DNA of 63,513 nucleotides from an uncultured Oscillospiraceae bacterium (GCA_934539585.1 CAKTCT010000014.1:1-63513), one strand, 5' to 3'. Positions 15,881-25,515 are shown, counted from the stretch's first letter. Notes: a model not told the origin generated them from the letters alone. Numbers and translations are program-made.

Positions 15881-16750
15881 TTGCAGATCAAAATCGAAAG
15901 CCTTACCTATAAATACTCCGTGGGCACCCCCTTTGAGCAGGTGGCCGTGGACAACGTGAGCCTGGAAATCGCCGGAGGGGAAATGGTGGGCGTGATCGGC
16001 CACACCGGCTCCGGGAAATCCACCCTCATCCAGCATCTGAACGGCCTTCTGAGGCCCACCTCCGGTACGGTGTATCTGGACGGCCGGGACATCTGGGCGG
16101 ACAAATCCAAGCTCCGCCAGGTCCGGTTTGACGTGGGACTGGTGTTCCAGTACCCGGAGTACCAGCTCTTTGAGGAGACCGTTTACAAGGACATCGCCTT
16201 CGGGCCCAGGAACATGGGCCTTTCCGAGGCGGAGATCGACCGCCGGGTCCGGGAGGCCGCGGAGTTTTCCGGCCTGCGGGAGGAACTGCTGGAAAAGAGC
16301 CCCTTTGAGCTCTCCGGCGGCCAGAAGCGCCGGGTGGCCATTGCCGGGGTCATCGCCATGGAGCCCAAGGTCCTGATCCTGGACGAGCCTGCGGCGGGGC
16401 TAGACCCCCGGGGGCGGAACAAAATCCTCACCCAGATCAAAAACTACCACGAAAAGGTGGGGAACACCGTGCTGCTGGTCTCCCACAGCATGGAGGACGT
16501 GGCGGCCTTCGCCGACAAGGTCCTGGTCATGAACAAGGCTAAGGTCTTTGCCTACGACACCGTGGAAAACGTCTTTGCCCGGAGCGAGGAGCTGAAGGCC
16601 ATCCGCCTGGCGGTGCCCCAGATCACCAACGTCTTCCACCGGCTGAGCCGGGAGGGGTATCCGGTGCCGGAAAACGTCTACACCGTGGCCTACGCCAAGC
16701 GAAAGCTGCTGGCGACCCTGGCGGAAAGGGGGAAGCTCCCCAATGCTTAA
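15881..16750 (+). CDS. ecfA2: Energy-coupling factor transporter ATPase EcfA2
   Basis: This 289-residue second Ecf ATPase has Walker A GHTGSGKST at 40-48, an LSGGQKRR signature, and VLILDEPAAGLDPRG. Its C-terminal part ends with PQITNVFHRLSREG. The TTG at 15881 after GGAAGG is the start that gives the usual MQIKIESLTY N-terminus. It overlaps ecfT by 8 bp. Confidence 0.93.
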   Translation: MQIKIESLTYKYSVGTPFEQVAVDNVSLEIAGGEMVGVIGHTGSGKSTLIQHLNGLLRPTSGTVYLDGRDIWADKSKLRQVRFDVGLVFQYPEYQLFEETVYKDIAFGPRNMGLSEAEIDRRVREAAEFSGLREELLEKSPFELSGGQKRRVAIAGVIAMEPKVLILDEPAAGLDPRGRNKILTQIKNYHEKVGNTVLLVSHSMEDVAAFADKVLVMNKAKVFAYDTVENVFARSEELKAIRLAVPQITNVFHRLSREGYPVPENVYTVAYAKRKLLATLAERGKLPNA

Positions 16751-17555
16751 AGATATTACAATCGGCCAGTACTTCCCGGGACATTCCGTTCTCCATCGGC
16801 TGGACCCCCGGATCAAGATGGTGCTGACCATCGCCTATATCGTTCTGCTGTTCTTAGTGAAAAATTCCGTGGGATTTGCAGTGTCCATCGCCTTTCTTGT
16901 CGTTTGTTATACGGTGGCGAAAATTCCGGTGAAGCTGATCCTCCGGAGTTTAAAGCCCATTGTGCCCATTCTGATCTTCACCGGCGTGCTGAATCTGCTG
17001 TTTGTCTCCGGGGAACATACGATTTTTGAGTGGGGCATCTTCCACGTCTCGCAGGAGGGCATTTACACCGCCGTGACCATGGCGATCCGGGTGCTCTGCC
17101 TTATCGCCGGGTCGTCGCTGCTGACCTATACCACCTCGCCCATTGCCCTGACCGACGCCATCGAGCGGCTGCTGGGGCCCTTGAAGGTCCTGCATTTCCC
17201 GGTCCATGAGCTGGCCATGATGATGTCCATTGCGCTGCGGTTCATCCCCACCCTCATCGAGGAGACGGACAAGATCATGTCCGCCCAGAAGGCCCGGGGC
17301 GCCGATCTGGAATCCGGCGGCCTGATGCAGCGGGCCAAGGCCCTGGTGCCCATTCTGATCCCGCTGTTCGTCTCGGCCTTCCGCCGGGCGGAGGAGCTGG
17401 CCCTGGCCATGGAGTGCCGGTGCTATCACGGCGGCAAGGGCCGGACCCGGATGAAGCAGCTTCACCTGACCGCAGCCGACTTCGCCGCCTGCGCCGTGAT
17501 GGCGGTCATGATCGCCGGGCTGGTGCTACTGAACCGGCTGCCCATTCCCTGGTGA
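16743..17555 (+). CDS. ecfT: Energy-coupling factor transmembrane protein EcfT
   Basis: The 270-residue integral membrane protein has about five to six helices and the EcfT start pattern GQYFPGHSVLHRLDPRIK. The two cytoplasmic coupling helices carry the Ala-Arg-Gly (ARG) motif at about 185 and the AMECRCYHGGKGRT segment near 225. EcfT links S components to the ATPase pair. Start overlap with ecfA2 indicates tight coupling. Confidence 0.95.
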   Translation: MLKDITIGQYFPGHSVLHRLDPRIKMVLTIAYIVLLFLVKNSVGFAVSIAFLVVCYTVAKIPVKLILRSLKPIVPILIFTGVLNLLFVSGEHTIFEWGIFHVSQEGIYTAVTMAIRVLCLIAGSSLLTYTTSPIALTDAIERLLGPLKVLHFPVHELAMMMSIALRFIPTLIEETDKIMSAQKARGADLESGGLMQRAKALVPILIPLFVSAFRRAEELALAMECRCYHGGKGRTRMKQLHLTAADFAACAVMAVMIAGLVLLNRLPIPW

Positions 17556-17559
17556 ACCC

Positions 17560-18327
17560 ATGCGGAGACTGCTGTTTGAGATCGCCTACCGGGGCACGGC
17601 CTACCACGGCTATCAGGTCCAGGCCAACGCCCGGACGGTGGCCGAGACCCTCCAGGACGCCATTGAGGCGGTTTTTCCCCGGCGAGAGGGGATCGTGGGC
17701 TGCTCCCGGACGGATACCGGCGTTCACGCCAATCAGTTTTACTTTCATATGGACACCCAGGCGGGTATCCCGGAAAAAGCCGCTGTCATCGCCCTGAACA
17801 ACCATCTTCCCCGGGACATTGCGGTCCTCAGCTGCCGGGAGGTGCCGGAGGATTTCCACGCCCGTTACAGCGTGGAGCGGAAGGAATACGTCTATAAAAT
17901 CTGGGACGCACCGGTGCGGAACCCCATTCTGGACGGACTGGTCCTCCACAGCCGGTTCCGGCTGGACGCGGAGGAGCTGGACGGGCTGGCCCGGGAGTTC
18001 TGCGGGACCCACGATTTCATCGGGTTCTGCAGCGCCGGGGGGAAGATTCACGACACCGTCCGGACCATCTTCGACTGCGGCGTGACCCGCAGCGGCGATC
18101 TGGTGGAGTTCCGGGTCATGGGGGATGGGTTCCTCTACAACATGGTGCGGATCATGGTGGGGACCCTGCTTCCCGTCAACCGCACCCGGCTCCGGAAGGG
18201 CGACATCGCCGCCATTGTGGAGTCCAGGGACCGTTCCCGGGCGGGGATCACCGTGCCGCCGGACGGGCTGTACCTTAACCGGGTCCTGTACGGGGACCGT
18301 CTTGACCTTTCTGGGAGGAATCCGTGA
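17560..18327 (+). CDS. truA: tRNA pseudouridine(38-40) synthase TruA
   Basis: The 255-residue synthase has the catalytic Asp52 in SRTDTGVHA, the YHGYQVQ motif near 15-21, and the C-terminal GDGFLYNMVRIMVG segment. It isomerises U38-U40 in tRNA anticodon arms. It follows ecfT by 4 bp, the ecfA1-ecfA2-ecfT-truA order found widely in Firmicutes. Confidence 0.96.
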   Translation: MRRLLFEIAYRGTAYHGYQVQANARTVAETLQDAIEAVFPRREGIVGCSRTDTGVHANQFYFHMDTQAGIPEKAAVIALNNHLPRDIAVLSCREVPEDFHARYSVERKEYVYKIWDAPVRNPILDGLVLHSRFRLDAEELDGLAREFCGTHDFIGFCSAGGKIHDTVRTIFDCGVTRSGDLVEFRVMGDGFLYNMVRIMVGTLLPVNRTRLRKGDIAAIVESRDRSRAGITVPPDGLYLNRVLYGDRLDLSGRNP

Positions 18328-19559
18328 AAAAGACAAATGAAACCCCCAAGCCCAAAACCTACGACATCGAGGAATACCGCCGGAAGAAAAAGCGGGAGAA
18401 GCTGCTGCGGCATCTGGCCCGGGGCGGCGCGGTCCTGCTGATTCTGGCGGCGATTTTCGGCGGGGTGTATCTGTACCAGCGCTACGATCTGGAGCAGATT
18501 CTGAAAAACGCCGCGGAAAACGCCGGGAACAATCCCCCGGCGGCCGCGGTGAAAACCACCAGCTTTCCGGTGACGCTGGATTCGGTGGAGCCGCTGGAGA
18601 TTCAGGCGCTGGGGAGCTCCGTGGCGCTGCTGACCTCCGACGAGGCGGCTTTGCTGGACGTTGACGGGAAGACCTCTTTCCAGTTCGTCCACGGTTTTAC
18701 CAATCCGGTGCTCAAGGCCGGGGACGAGCGGGTGCTGACCTACGACCGGGGGGGGTACGGCTTCCGGCTGGACAGCCGTCAGGGGAATCTCTACACCGGC
18801 CGCAGCTCCAACACCATTCTGACCGGGGCGGCGGGCCACGGCGCCGTGTTTGCTCTGGTGACCACAGAACCTCACTACGCCGGAAGCGTCACCGTCTACA
18901 ACAAGGCCGGGGAGGAGCTGGTCAAGTGGTACTCCTCGGACCAGATCGTGGACGTGGATTTTTCGTCCGACGACAGCCGCTTGGCGGCGGCCTGCGTCTC
19001 CTTTGACAAGAGCGGGGAGCTGGTGGCTTCCGTTCACGTCATCGACATCCGGAAGGAGACGGAGGTGGCGGCGCCGGAGTTTTCCGGGGTCCTGCCGGTG
19101 GCGGTGGATTATAAGAAGGGGGGACAGATCCACCTGGTCTGCGACAGCGCTCTGGCCATCGCGGAAAAGGATCTGAAAACCACCCGGACGGAGCCGTATC
19201 TCCGGCAGCTGCAAGCCTATGCCTTTACGGAGGAGGAGACGCTGCTGGTGTCCTCGGACTCCCATGAGGCGGCCAGCACGATTACGCTGACGCCTGGGGA
19301 AGGGGAGAGCCGGAGCGTGACGGTTCCGGCGGCAGTGGAGGACATTGCCGCTTCCGGAGATGGCGTCAGCGTTCTGATGGCGTCAGAGGTGCGGCGGTAT
19401 ACGCAGAAGTTTGAACTGGCGGGGACCTATCGGGTCTCCAGCGGAGTGTTCCGCATCGAAATGGCCGGGGACCGGGTCTTTTCCCTGAGCAAGTCCTATC
19501 TGGACGTGCTGGGGGATAAGGAGACGGAGAGCCCGGCGGAATCGGAGGGATCCAATTGA
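18324..19559 (+). CDS. DUF5711-like membrane-anchored beta-propeller protein
   Basis: The 411-residue protein has a basic cytoplasmic N-terminus (KKKREK), one membrane helix at about 33-51, and a large extracytoplasmic region of repeated beta-rich blades with alternating hydrophobics. It resembles the DUF5711 family of Clostridia. GTG start, 4-bp overlap with truA. It also overlaps the cvpA-like gene, so it belongs to the same operon. Function is unknown; a cell-surface sensing or scaffold role is possible. Confidence 0.65.
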   Translation: MKKTNETPKPKTYDIEEYRRKKKREKLLRHLARGGAVLLILAAIFGGVYLYQRYDLEQILKNAAENAGNNPPAAAVKTTSFPVTLDSVEPLEIQALGSSVALLTSDEAALLDVDGKTSFQFVHGFTNPVLKAGDERVLTYDRGGYGFRLDSRQGNLYTGRSSNTILTGAAGHGAVFALVTTEPHYAGSVTVYNKAGEELVKWYSSDQIVDVDFSSDDSRLAAACVSFDKSGELVASVHVIDIRKETEVAAPEFSGVLPVAVDYKKGGQIHLVCDSALAIAEKDLKTTRTEPYLRQLQAYAFTEEETLLVSSDSHEAASTITLTPGEGESRSVTVPAAVEDIAASGDGVSVLMASEVRRYTQKFELAGTYRVSSGVFRIEMAGDRVFSLSKSYLDVLGDKETESPAESEGSN

Positions 19560-20287
19560 GCACACCTGCTTTGATTTTAGACGGACTGGTGGCGGTCTGC
19601 GTCCTGGTTCTGGTGATAACAGCCTATCGGAAGGGCTTTTTGCGGACCCTGGTCCAGGGGGTGGGGCATCTGGCCTCCTGCGTGGTGGCCTTTGTGGCCA
19701 GCCGCGCCCTGGCGGAGGCCTGCTACAAGCTGTTTTTCCGGGACCGGCTCATTTCTGCCATTGAAAAGGCCGTGGAGGACAAGGCCGCCGACGTGGGTCT
19801 TGGCGAAAAGCTGGACGCGGCGGTGGACGCGCTGCCAAAGCTCCTCCAGACGGCTCTGGCCGCGGCGGGGATCAACGCCGAGACCTTGTCGGATCAGGTG
19901 TCCGGCCAGGTGGCGGAGTCCGCCAGAGCGCTGAGCGTTTCCATTACCGACGGGGTGCTGTACCCCATTTTGTACATGCTGCTCCAGGGGCTGCTGTTTC
20001 TGGTGCTCTTTGCGGCCTGCATGGTGCTGGTCCGCTGTCTGGCAAAGGTCCTCAAGGGGGCGGAGCGGCTGCCGGTCATCGGCACGGTGAACTCCCTGCT
20101 GGGGGCGGTCATGGGGGCTGCGGAGGCGCTGGTGGTGCTTTTCGTCGCCGCTGTGGCGGTCCGGCTGCTGCTGGACGTCACCGGCGGATTTTCCTGGCTT
20201 AACGAGAACATCGTAGGGCAGACCTACCTGTTCCGGTATTTCTATAACTTTGACCTGCGGATGCTCCCGGCGTTTCCCCAAGGCTGA
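19556..20287 (+). CDS. CvpA-family membrane protein
   Basis: The 243-residue protein starts with a DGLVAVCVLVLVITAYRKGFLRTL segment typical of CvpA (first helix followed by a K/R-G-F turn), then three further helices, with an amphipathic insertion at about 65-120. TTG start, overlapping the previous stop. CvpA proteins are linked to colicin V export in E. coli and to envelope functions elsewhere; the job here is not known. Confidence 0.72.
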   Translation: MSTPALILDGLVAVCVLVLVITAYRKGFLRTLVQGVGHLASCVVAFVASRALAEACYKLFFRDRLISAIEKAVEDKAADVGLGEKLDAAVDALPKLLQTALAAAGINAETLSDQVSGQVAESARALSVSITDGVLYPILYMLLQGLLFLVLFAACMVLVRCLAKVLKGAERLPVIGTVNSLLGAVMGAAEALVVLFVAAVAVRLLLDVTGGFSWLNENIVGQTYLFRYFYNFDLRMLPAFPQG

Positions 20288-20310
20288 AACTTGATTCGGA
20301 GGTAGCGGAC

Positions 20311-20841
20311 ATGAACGTTCCCAACACACTGACGGTTTTTCGAATTCTCCTGATCCCGGTCTTTATCGCCGCGTATTTCCTGGCCCCGGAGGCGTATTTT
20401 TACCTTCCGGCGGTGGTGCTGGCCGTATCCGGCCTTACCGACGTGGCCGACGGGTACATTGCCCGGCGGTTCCACCAGATTACACCTTTGGGGCGGTTCC
20501 TGGACCCGGTGGCGGACAAGCTGACCATGGCCTCCGTGACCATCTGCCTGGCCATTACCCATGCGCCGCTGCGGTGGCTTTTCGGGATCTATTTCGTAAA
20601 GGAGATGACGTTGGCCCTGGTGGGGCTGGTCCAGCTGAAATCCTGGCGGAACTCCATTACCGCCAAGTGGTACGGCAAGGCCACCACGGCGCTGCTCTAC
20701 ACCCTGATGTTTGTGGTGATCCTGTTCCCCGGTATCCCGGAGAAGATTTTGTACGTTCTCATCCTGCCGCCGGTGTTCTTCATCGTTTTGTCATTTATTT
20801 TTTACCTAAAAGAGATTAAAAAGCATAAAAATTCCGTATAA
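20311..20841 (+). CDS. pgsA: CDP-diacylglycerol-glycerol-3-phosphate 3-phosphatidyltransferase
   Basis: The 176-residue membrane enzyme carries the complete CDP-alcohol phosphotransferase motif D-x2-DG-x2-AR-x8-G-x3-D-x3-D at residues 44-69 (DVADGYIARR to DPVADK). It makes phosphatidylglycerol phosphate from CDP-DAG and glycerol-3-phosphate. The N-terminus MNVPNTLTVFRILLIP is the usual PgsA start, after GGAGG. Confidence 0.93.
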   Translation: MNVPNTLTVFRILLIPVFIAAYFLAPEAYFYLPAVVLAVSGLTDVADGYIARRFHQITPLGRFLDPVADKLTMASVTICLAITHAPLRWLFGIYFVKEMTLALVGLVQLKSWRNSITAKWYGKATTALLYTLMFVVILFPGIPEKILYVLILPPVFFIVLSFIFYLKEIKKHKNSV

Positions 20842-20922
20842 TGAGAAGTATGGATTTTTGCGATCCGGAAGATTTCTCTACCTCCGGCGGAAAATGTCCG
20901 CCATGAAAGGATTCCTTATACA

Positions 20923-23208
20923 ATGGATATGATGTGCTGCAAATGCAAAAAGCGTCCGGCCATGGTTTTCGTGGCCAAGTTCGACGGCAAGGAAATGACC
21001 AACGAGGGCTACTGCCTGAAGTGCGCCGCCGAGCTGGGACTGCCCCAGGTGAAGTCCATGATGGACAGCATGGGGATCACCCAGGAGGACCTGGACCATC
21101 TGGACGAGCAGATGAGCAATTTTGAAAACGGCATGTTCGAGCCCGGCGGGGCGGAGACCCTGACGCCTCTGCTCCAGAAGCTGATGGGGGCGGATGGCGG
21201 CCCGGAAAGCGTCCCCGGCGACGGGGAGCTGGCTTCCGGCGAGGCCGGTCCGGAGCCTTCCGCTCCCCGGAAGGGTCGGAAGGAAAAGGACAAGAAGCGG
21301 AGCTTTCTGGACAATTTCTGCGTCAACCTGACGGAAAAGGCCCGGAACGGGGCCATGGACAGGATCGTGGGCCGGGAATCGGAAATTTACCGCGTGACCC
21401 AGATTCTCAGCCGCCGGCAGAAGAACAACCCCTGTCTCATCGGCGAGCCCGGCGTGGGCAAAACCGCCATTGCCGAGGGCATCGCCCAGAAGATCGCGGT
21501 GGGGCAGGTGCCCTTCCGGCTTCTGGACAAGGAGGTCTATCTCCTGGACCTGACCTCCCTGGTGGCCGGGACCCAGTTCCGGGGCCAGTTTGAGAGCCGG
21601 GTGAAGGGGCTCATCGACGAGGTGAAGCAGCGGGGGAACGTCATTCTTTTCATCGACGAGGTCCACACGCTGGTGGGCACCGGTGACGCCGAGGGTTCCA
21701 TGAGCGCCGCCAACATCATGAAGCCCGCCCTTTCCCGGGGGGAGATTCAGGTCATTGGGGCCACCACCTTCGGCGAGTACCGGAAGTACATCGAGAAGGA
21801 CTCCGCCCTGGAGCGCCGGTTCCAGCCGGTGACGGTGGAGGAGCCTACCATCGCCCAGACCATCGAAATTTTGAAGGGCATCCGGGGCAGCTACGAGGAG
21901 CACCACAAGGTCCGCATTCCCGACGAGATTCTGGAAGCCTGCGCCCATCTTTCCGAGCGCTACATCACCGACCGGTTTCTGCCCGACAAGGCCATCGACC
22001 TGCTGGATGAATCCGCGGCCTGCGCTTCCATTAAAAGCACGGTCCTCACCGATTATGAGAAGCTCAACAAGGAGCTGAAAACCCTCACCGACCGTCAGCA
22101 GGAGCTGGAGCAGGCCGCCGACGCCATCGACTACGAGGCCATTGCCCGGGTCAAGGCCGACGCCATCGTCACCCGGGAGAAGCTCAAGGAGCTGGAGCCC
22201 AGAATCGCCGACGTGAAAGTCACCATCGACGATGTGGCCAAGGTGGTGGAGCTCTGGACCGGCATCCCGGCGGAGAAGGCCAGCGAAAGCGATTTCGCCC
22301 GGCTTGCCCGGCTGGAGGAGCACCTGAAGGCCCGGATCATCGGGCAGGACGAGGCCATTCACGCCGTGTCCGCCGCCATCCGGCGCTCCAAGGTCCACCT
22401 GAACAAGAAGCGCCGCCCGGCGTCCTTCATCTTCGTGGGACCCACCGGCGTGGGCAAGACCGAGCTGGTCAAGGTCCTGGCAGAGGAGCTGTTTGACGAC
22501 AAGACCGACCCGCTGATCCGGGTGGATATGTCCGAATACATGGAAAAGCACGCGGTGTCCCGGCTGATCGGGTCGCCTCCCGGGTATGTGGGCTTTGACG
22601 AGGCGGGGCAGCTGACCGAGAAGGTCCGGCGCCGTCCGTATTCCGTGGTGCTGTTCGACGAAATCGAAAAGGCCCATCCTGACGTGATGAACATCCTGCT
22701 CCAGATTCTGGACGAGGGACGGATCACCGACGCCCAGGGGCGCACGGTCAGCTTCGAGAACACCGTGGTGGTCATGACCTCCAACGCAGGGTCCAACGAC
22801 CGGACGGGGATTGTGGGCTTTAACCAGACCGCCGCCGAAGCCACCAGGGAGAAGGCCATGAAGGGGCTGTCCGCCTTCCTGCGGCCGGAATTCCTGGCCC
22901 GGGTGGACGAGATCGTGGTCTTCCATCCGCTGACCCAGGCCAACATGGAGGACATCGCCCGGCTGATGCTGAACGAAATGCAGGAGCCCCTGGCGGAGAT
23001 CGCGCTGAAGCTCCGTTACAGCGATGCGGTTCCGGCGTGGCTGGCCCAGAAGGCCATGGGCGGGAAGTTCGCCGCCCGGGACCTGCGGAGCACCATCCGC
23101 CGGGAGGTGGAGGATAAGATCGCCGCCCTTCTGACCACCCAGTCGTCTGCCGGGAAGGAGCTTTATGTGGACCTTCAGGATGGGCAGACTGTGGTCACAT
23201 TGGTGTAG
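20923..23208 (+). CDS. Clp ATPase with N-terminal zinc finger (ClpE/ClpC-like)
   Basis: The 761-residue Hsp100 unfoldase begins with a small zinc finger (Cys5 or Cys6, Cys8, Cys31, Cys34) like ClpE, followed by a linker and two AAA+ domains. Walker A motifs are at 174-181 (GEPGVGKT) and about 506-513 (GPTGVGKT). The usual double Clp-N repeats are missing. It would feed proteins to ClpP, which is not in this window. ATG at 20923 after AAAGGA. The hairpin repeat follows its stop. Confidence 0.88.
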   Translation: MDMMCCKCKKRPAMVFVAKFDGKEMTNEGYCLKCAAELGLPQVKSMMDSMGITQEDLDHLDEQMSNFENGMFEPGGAETLTPLLQKLMGADGGPESVPGDGELASGEAGPEPSAPRKGRKEKDKKRSFLDNFCVNLTEKARNGAMDRIVGRESEIYRVTQILSRRQKNNPCLIGEPGVGKTAIAEGIAQKIAVGQVPFRLLDKEVYLLDLTSLVAGTQFRGQFESRVKGLIDEVKQRGNVILFIDEVHTLVGTGDAEGSMSAANIMKPALSRGEIQVIGATTFGEYRKYIEKDSALERRFQPVTVEEPTIAQTIEILKGIRGSYEEHHKVRIPDEILEACAHLSERYITDRFLPDKAIDLLDESAACASIKSTVLTDYEKLNKELKTLTDRQQELEQAADAIDYEAIARVKADAIVTREKLKELEPRIADVKVTIDDVAKVVELWTGIPAEKASESDFARLARLEEHLKARIIGQDEAIHAVSAAIRRSKVHLNKKRRPASFIFVGPTGVGKTELVKVLAEELFDDKTDPLIRVDMSEYMEKHAVSRLIGSPPGYVGFDEAGQLTEKVRRRPYSVVLFDEIEKAHPDVMNILLQILDEGRITDAQGRTVSFENTVVVMTSNAGSNDRTGIVGFNQTAAEATREKAMKGLSAFLRPEFLARVDEIVVFHPLTQANMEDIARLMLNEMQEPLAEIALKLRYSDAVPAWLAQKAMGGKFAARDLRSTIRREVEDKIAALLTTQSSAGKELYVDLQDGQTVVTLV

Positions 23209-23236
23209 GTCGACGCGGCGGAATCTGCCCGCCAGC

Positions 23237-23720
23237 AAAACCAAGTTTTCGGTCCAGCCTTTTTCAAAAGGCTGGCGGTTTCCAAAGGCAGCGCCTTTGG
23301 TCGCCCTCCGCAGAGGGCGAAATCTCCCAAATGATACCAAAAGATCAGGAAGGGAAGGCCCGACAGCCCGGTGGGCTGTCGGGCCGAGGGGAACCCTATC
23401 AAGGGGTTCCCCGCAGGACGCAGTCCTGCACCTCACGCCTACAAACAATAACCGCGCCAGCGAGAAGAAACGGCAAACGCTTCGACTCGCTGGCGCGGTT
23501 TTTCGCTTTGGATTCCGTAGAGGTGGGTCATGCCGCAATTTCTGCGAAATTGCGGCCGCAGGGACATCCGCGGGCGGCCTGCGGGCCGCCTTTCCCTATT
23601 TTTGGGTTGCGCCCGAGGCGCAACGGAGTTGGGATTTCGCTTTCTGCGGAAAGCGACCAAAGGCGCTGCCTTTGGAATCTGCCAGCCTTTTGAAAAAGGC
23701 TGGACCGAAAACTTGAGTTT
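23237..23720. repeat. Hairpin-array repeat element, copy 1
   Basis: A non-coding ~484-bp block is made of about 13 consecutive hairpins separated by short spacers. It is bounded by near-inverted ends (AAGTTTTCGGTCCAGCC ... GGCTGGACCGAAAACTT). Hairpins run symmetrically: CCAGCC/GGCTGG at both ends (23254-23275, 23682-23703), then CCAAAGGC/GCCTTTGG (23282-23300, 23657-23675). The central stem is ACCGCGCCAGCGAG/CTCGCTGGCGCGGT (23451-23499), ending in T5. It sits between convergent clp and degV genes. Copy 2 at 41.6 kb is inverted. Confidence 0.9.
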
Positions 23721-23727
23721 GGGTGCG

Positions 23728-24582
23728 TTATTCTTTGGTGAGGAAAAGAACGCCCAGGGTGTTGGGGCCGCAATGGCAGGAAATCGTACAGCTGGCCCGG
23801 GTGGCGTAGATTTCCCGGAAGTCCGCGCACTGGATGATGGTGTCCCGGACCAGGTCCACGTACTCCTGGGGGATGCCGGAGTGGGTGATGAACACCCGGT
23901 CCAGCTGGAGGTCGTCCCGGTTCAGGACGTCCTTGGTGTACTGGACCAGGACCTTATGCAGGTCGCCCCGGTACTTTTTGCCCACCTCCATGGCGCCGTT
24001 TTTCTCCGGGTGGACCTCGATGCACGGCTTCAGCTTCAGGAGGTTGGCTCCCAGGGCCGCCACGGTGGAGCAGCGGCCGCCGGCGTGCATGAATTCCAGG
24101 GTGTCCAGGATGAAGGAGGCGTGGCTGCGGTCGGCCAGCTTCCGGGCTTCCTTCTGAATTTCGGCGGCGGGCATGCCGGTCCGGGCCATTTCGGCGGCCT
24201 CCAGGACTTGCAGGCCGATGCCGGTGGAAAGGCTCCGGGCGTCAATGGGGTAGACGTGGCCCAGCTCCTCAGCGGCGGCGCAGCAGTTCTGGTAGGCGGC
24301 GCTGAGGGCGGAGCCCAGGCAGAAGTGGACGATCTCAAAGCCCTGTTCCACCAGGGGACGGAAAAATTCCATGTACTCGCCGATGCCGATGGCGGCGGTT
24401 TTGGGCAGGACCTTCCGCTCCCGGTAGGCGCGGAACAGGTCGTCGGGGGTGACGTCTACGCCGTCGGTGTACTCCCGGTCCTCCAGAATGATATGGTAGG
24501 GGTAGTAGTGGAGCTGATAGCACTCTTTCAGGTCCTCCCCAAGGTCGCAGGGGCTGTCGGCGGTCAAAAGAACATTTTCCAT
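23728..24582 (-). CDS. DegV family fatty-acid-binding protein
   Basis: The 284-residue DegV protein has the N-terminal TADSPCDLG segment, DGVDVTPDDLF, an LGSALSAAYQN stretch, and the C-terminal HCGPNTLGVLF motif that lines the fatty-acid head-group pocket. DegV proteins (FakB in staphylococci) present fatty acids to the kinase FakA. Start at 24582 after GGAGG; a longer frame to 24687 is unsupported. Single gene. Confidence 0.88.
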   Translation of the reverse strand: MENVLLTADSPCDLGEDLKECYQLHYYPYHIILEDREYTDGVDVTPDDLFRAYRERKVLPKTAAIGIGEYMEFFRPLVEQGFEIVHFCLGSALSAAYQNCCAAAEELGHVYPIDARSLSTGIGLQVLEAAEMARTGMPAAEIQKEARKLADRSHASFILDTLEFMHAGGRCSTVAALGANLLKLKPCIEVHPEKNGAMEVGKKYRGDLHKVLVQYTKDVLNRDDLQLDRVFITHSGIPQEYVDLVRDTIIQCADFREIYATRASCTISCHCGPNTLGVLFLTKE

Positions 24583-24767
24583 AAAATACTCCTCCGAATG
24601 GCGGCGGAAAGCCGTGATTTTCTTACCATTATAGCACTTTTTGCCAAAAAAAGCTAGAGCTTTCGAAAAATCTGCGGTCATTCTCAAGTAAAATATGGTG
24701 TAAAGTAATCTGCCTTTTCACCAAAAACCAGCCCTTTCCGTGAGAAAAAGGCCGATTTTCAGCGGAT

Positions 24768-25076
24768 TCAGTCCAGCAGAGCCAGGACGTCCGCCTTGGG
24801 GAGGACGCCCACCGACCGGCGGACAACGTTCCCCTCCCGGAACACCAGGAGGGTGGGGATGCTGGCGACCTGGCAGCGCTGGGCCAGCTCCGGCTCCTCG
24901 TCCACGTTGATTTTGACCACCCGGAAGCCCTGGGCCTCCTTGGCAATCTCCCCGATGGTGGGGCCCAGCATCCGGCACGGGCCGCACCAGGGAGCCCAGA
25001 AATCCGCCAGCACCGGCGCGGGGGAGTCCAGGACCTCCTGCTGGAAATTTTCGCGGGTCACTGCAATGGGTTCCAT
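24768..25076 (-). CDS. trxA: Thioredoxin
   Basis: The 102-residue thioredoxin has the WCGPC active site at about 31-35, the VDEEPELAQRC strand-helix, and the cis-proline IPTLLVF near 74. It reduces disulfides in the cytoplasm with thioredoxin reductase, which is not in the window. The ATG at 25076 with AAAGGAGC upstream gives the normal length; a long upstream frame is artefact. Divergent from the TauE/SafE pair. Confidence 0.93.
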   Translation of the reverse strand: MEPIAVTRENFQQEVLDSPAPVLADFWAPWCGPCRMLGPTIGEIAKEAQGFRVVKINVDEEPELAQRCQVASIPTLLVFREGNVVRRSVGVLPKADVLALLD

Positions 25077-25155
25077 TTTCTTGCTCCTTTCCCATGGTTT
25101 TGCACATAGCTTTCCCGGAAAGGGGCAATCTAATCCCATGAAAGGAGCGGATTCC

Positions 25156-25515
25156 ATGGAAAAGCGGAAACCCTGGTTTTTCTGCCTGCTGGGGGCGGCG
25201 GCGGGATTTTTGAACGGCCTGTTCGGCGCAGGCGGCGGCGTGGCGGTGGTCCCCATGCTGGAAATGGCGGGGATCGAGTCCAAAAAGGCCCACGCCACCT
25301 CCATTGCCATTATTCTGCCGCTGTCGGTGTTCAGCGCGGTGTTTTACCTGTGGGGGACCACGCCCCGGTGGGGGGAGGCGCTGACCTATCTGCCCCTGGG
25401 GGCGGTGGGGGCGGCAATCGGCGCCTGGCTTCTGAAGCGCATCGACAACAACGTATTGCGGCGGATTTTCGGCGGGGTGATACTGGCCTCCGCTGTCCGG
25501 CTGTGGTTCCGATGA
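25156..25515 (+). CDS. TauE/SafE family half-protein, N-terminal half
   Basis: This 119-residue protein has four hydrophobic segments and the GAAAGFLNGLFGAGGGVAVVPML signature (about 13-35) of TauE/SafE anion exporters, but is half the usual ~250 residues. The next gene overlaps it by 4 bp and carries the matching second half. The two probably assemble as a heterodimer. ATG at 25156 after AAAGGAG. Substrate unknown (family: sulfite, sulfoacetate or similar anions). Confidence 0.82.
   Translation: MEKRKPWFFCLLGAAAGFLNGLFGAGGGVAVVPMLEMAGIESKKAHATSIAIILPLSVFSAVFYLWGTTPRWGEALTYLPLGAVGAAIGAWLLKRIDNNVLRRIFGGVILASAVRLWFR

Noticed and set aside
20878..23538. An 886-codon minus-strand open frame opposite the Clp ATPase
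   Set aside because: It is an antisense artefact of a GC-rich gene and even runs into the repeat element; composition is not protein-like.
23237..23720. CRISPR array
   Set aside because: The repeats here are different palindromes in a row, not one direct repeat with unique spacers, and there are no cas genes.
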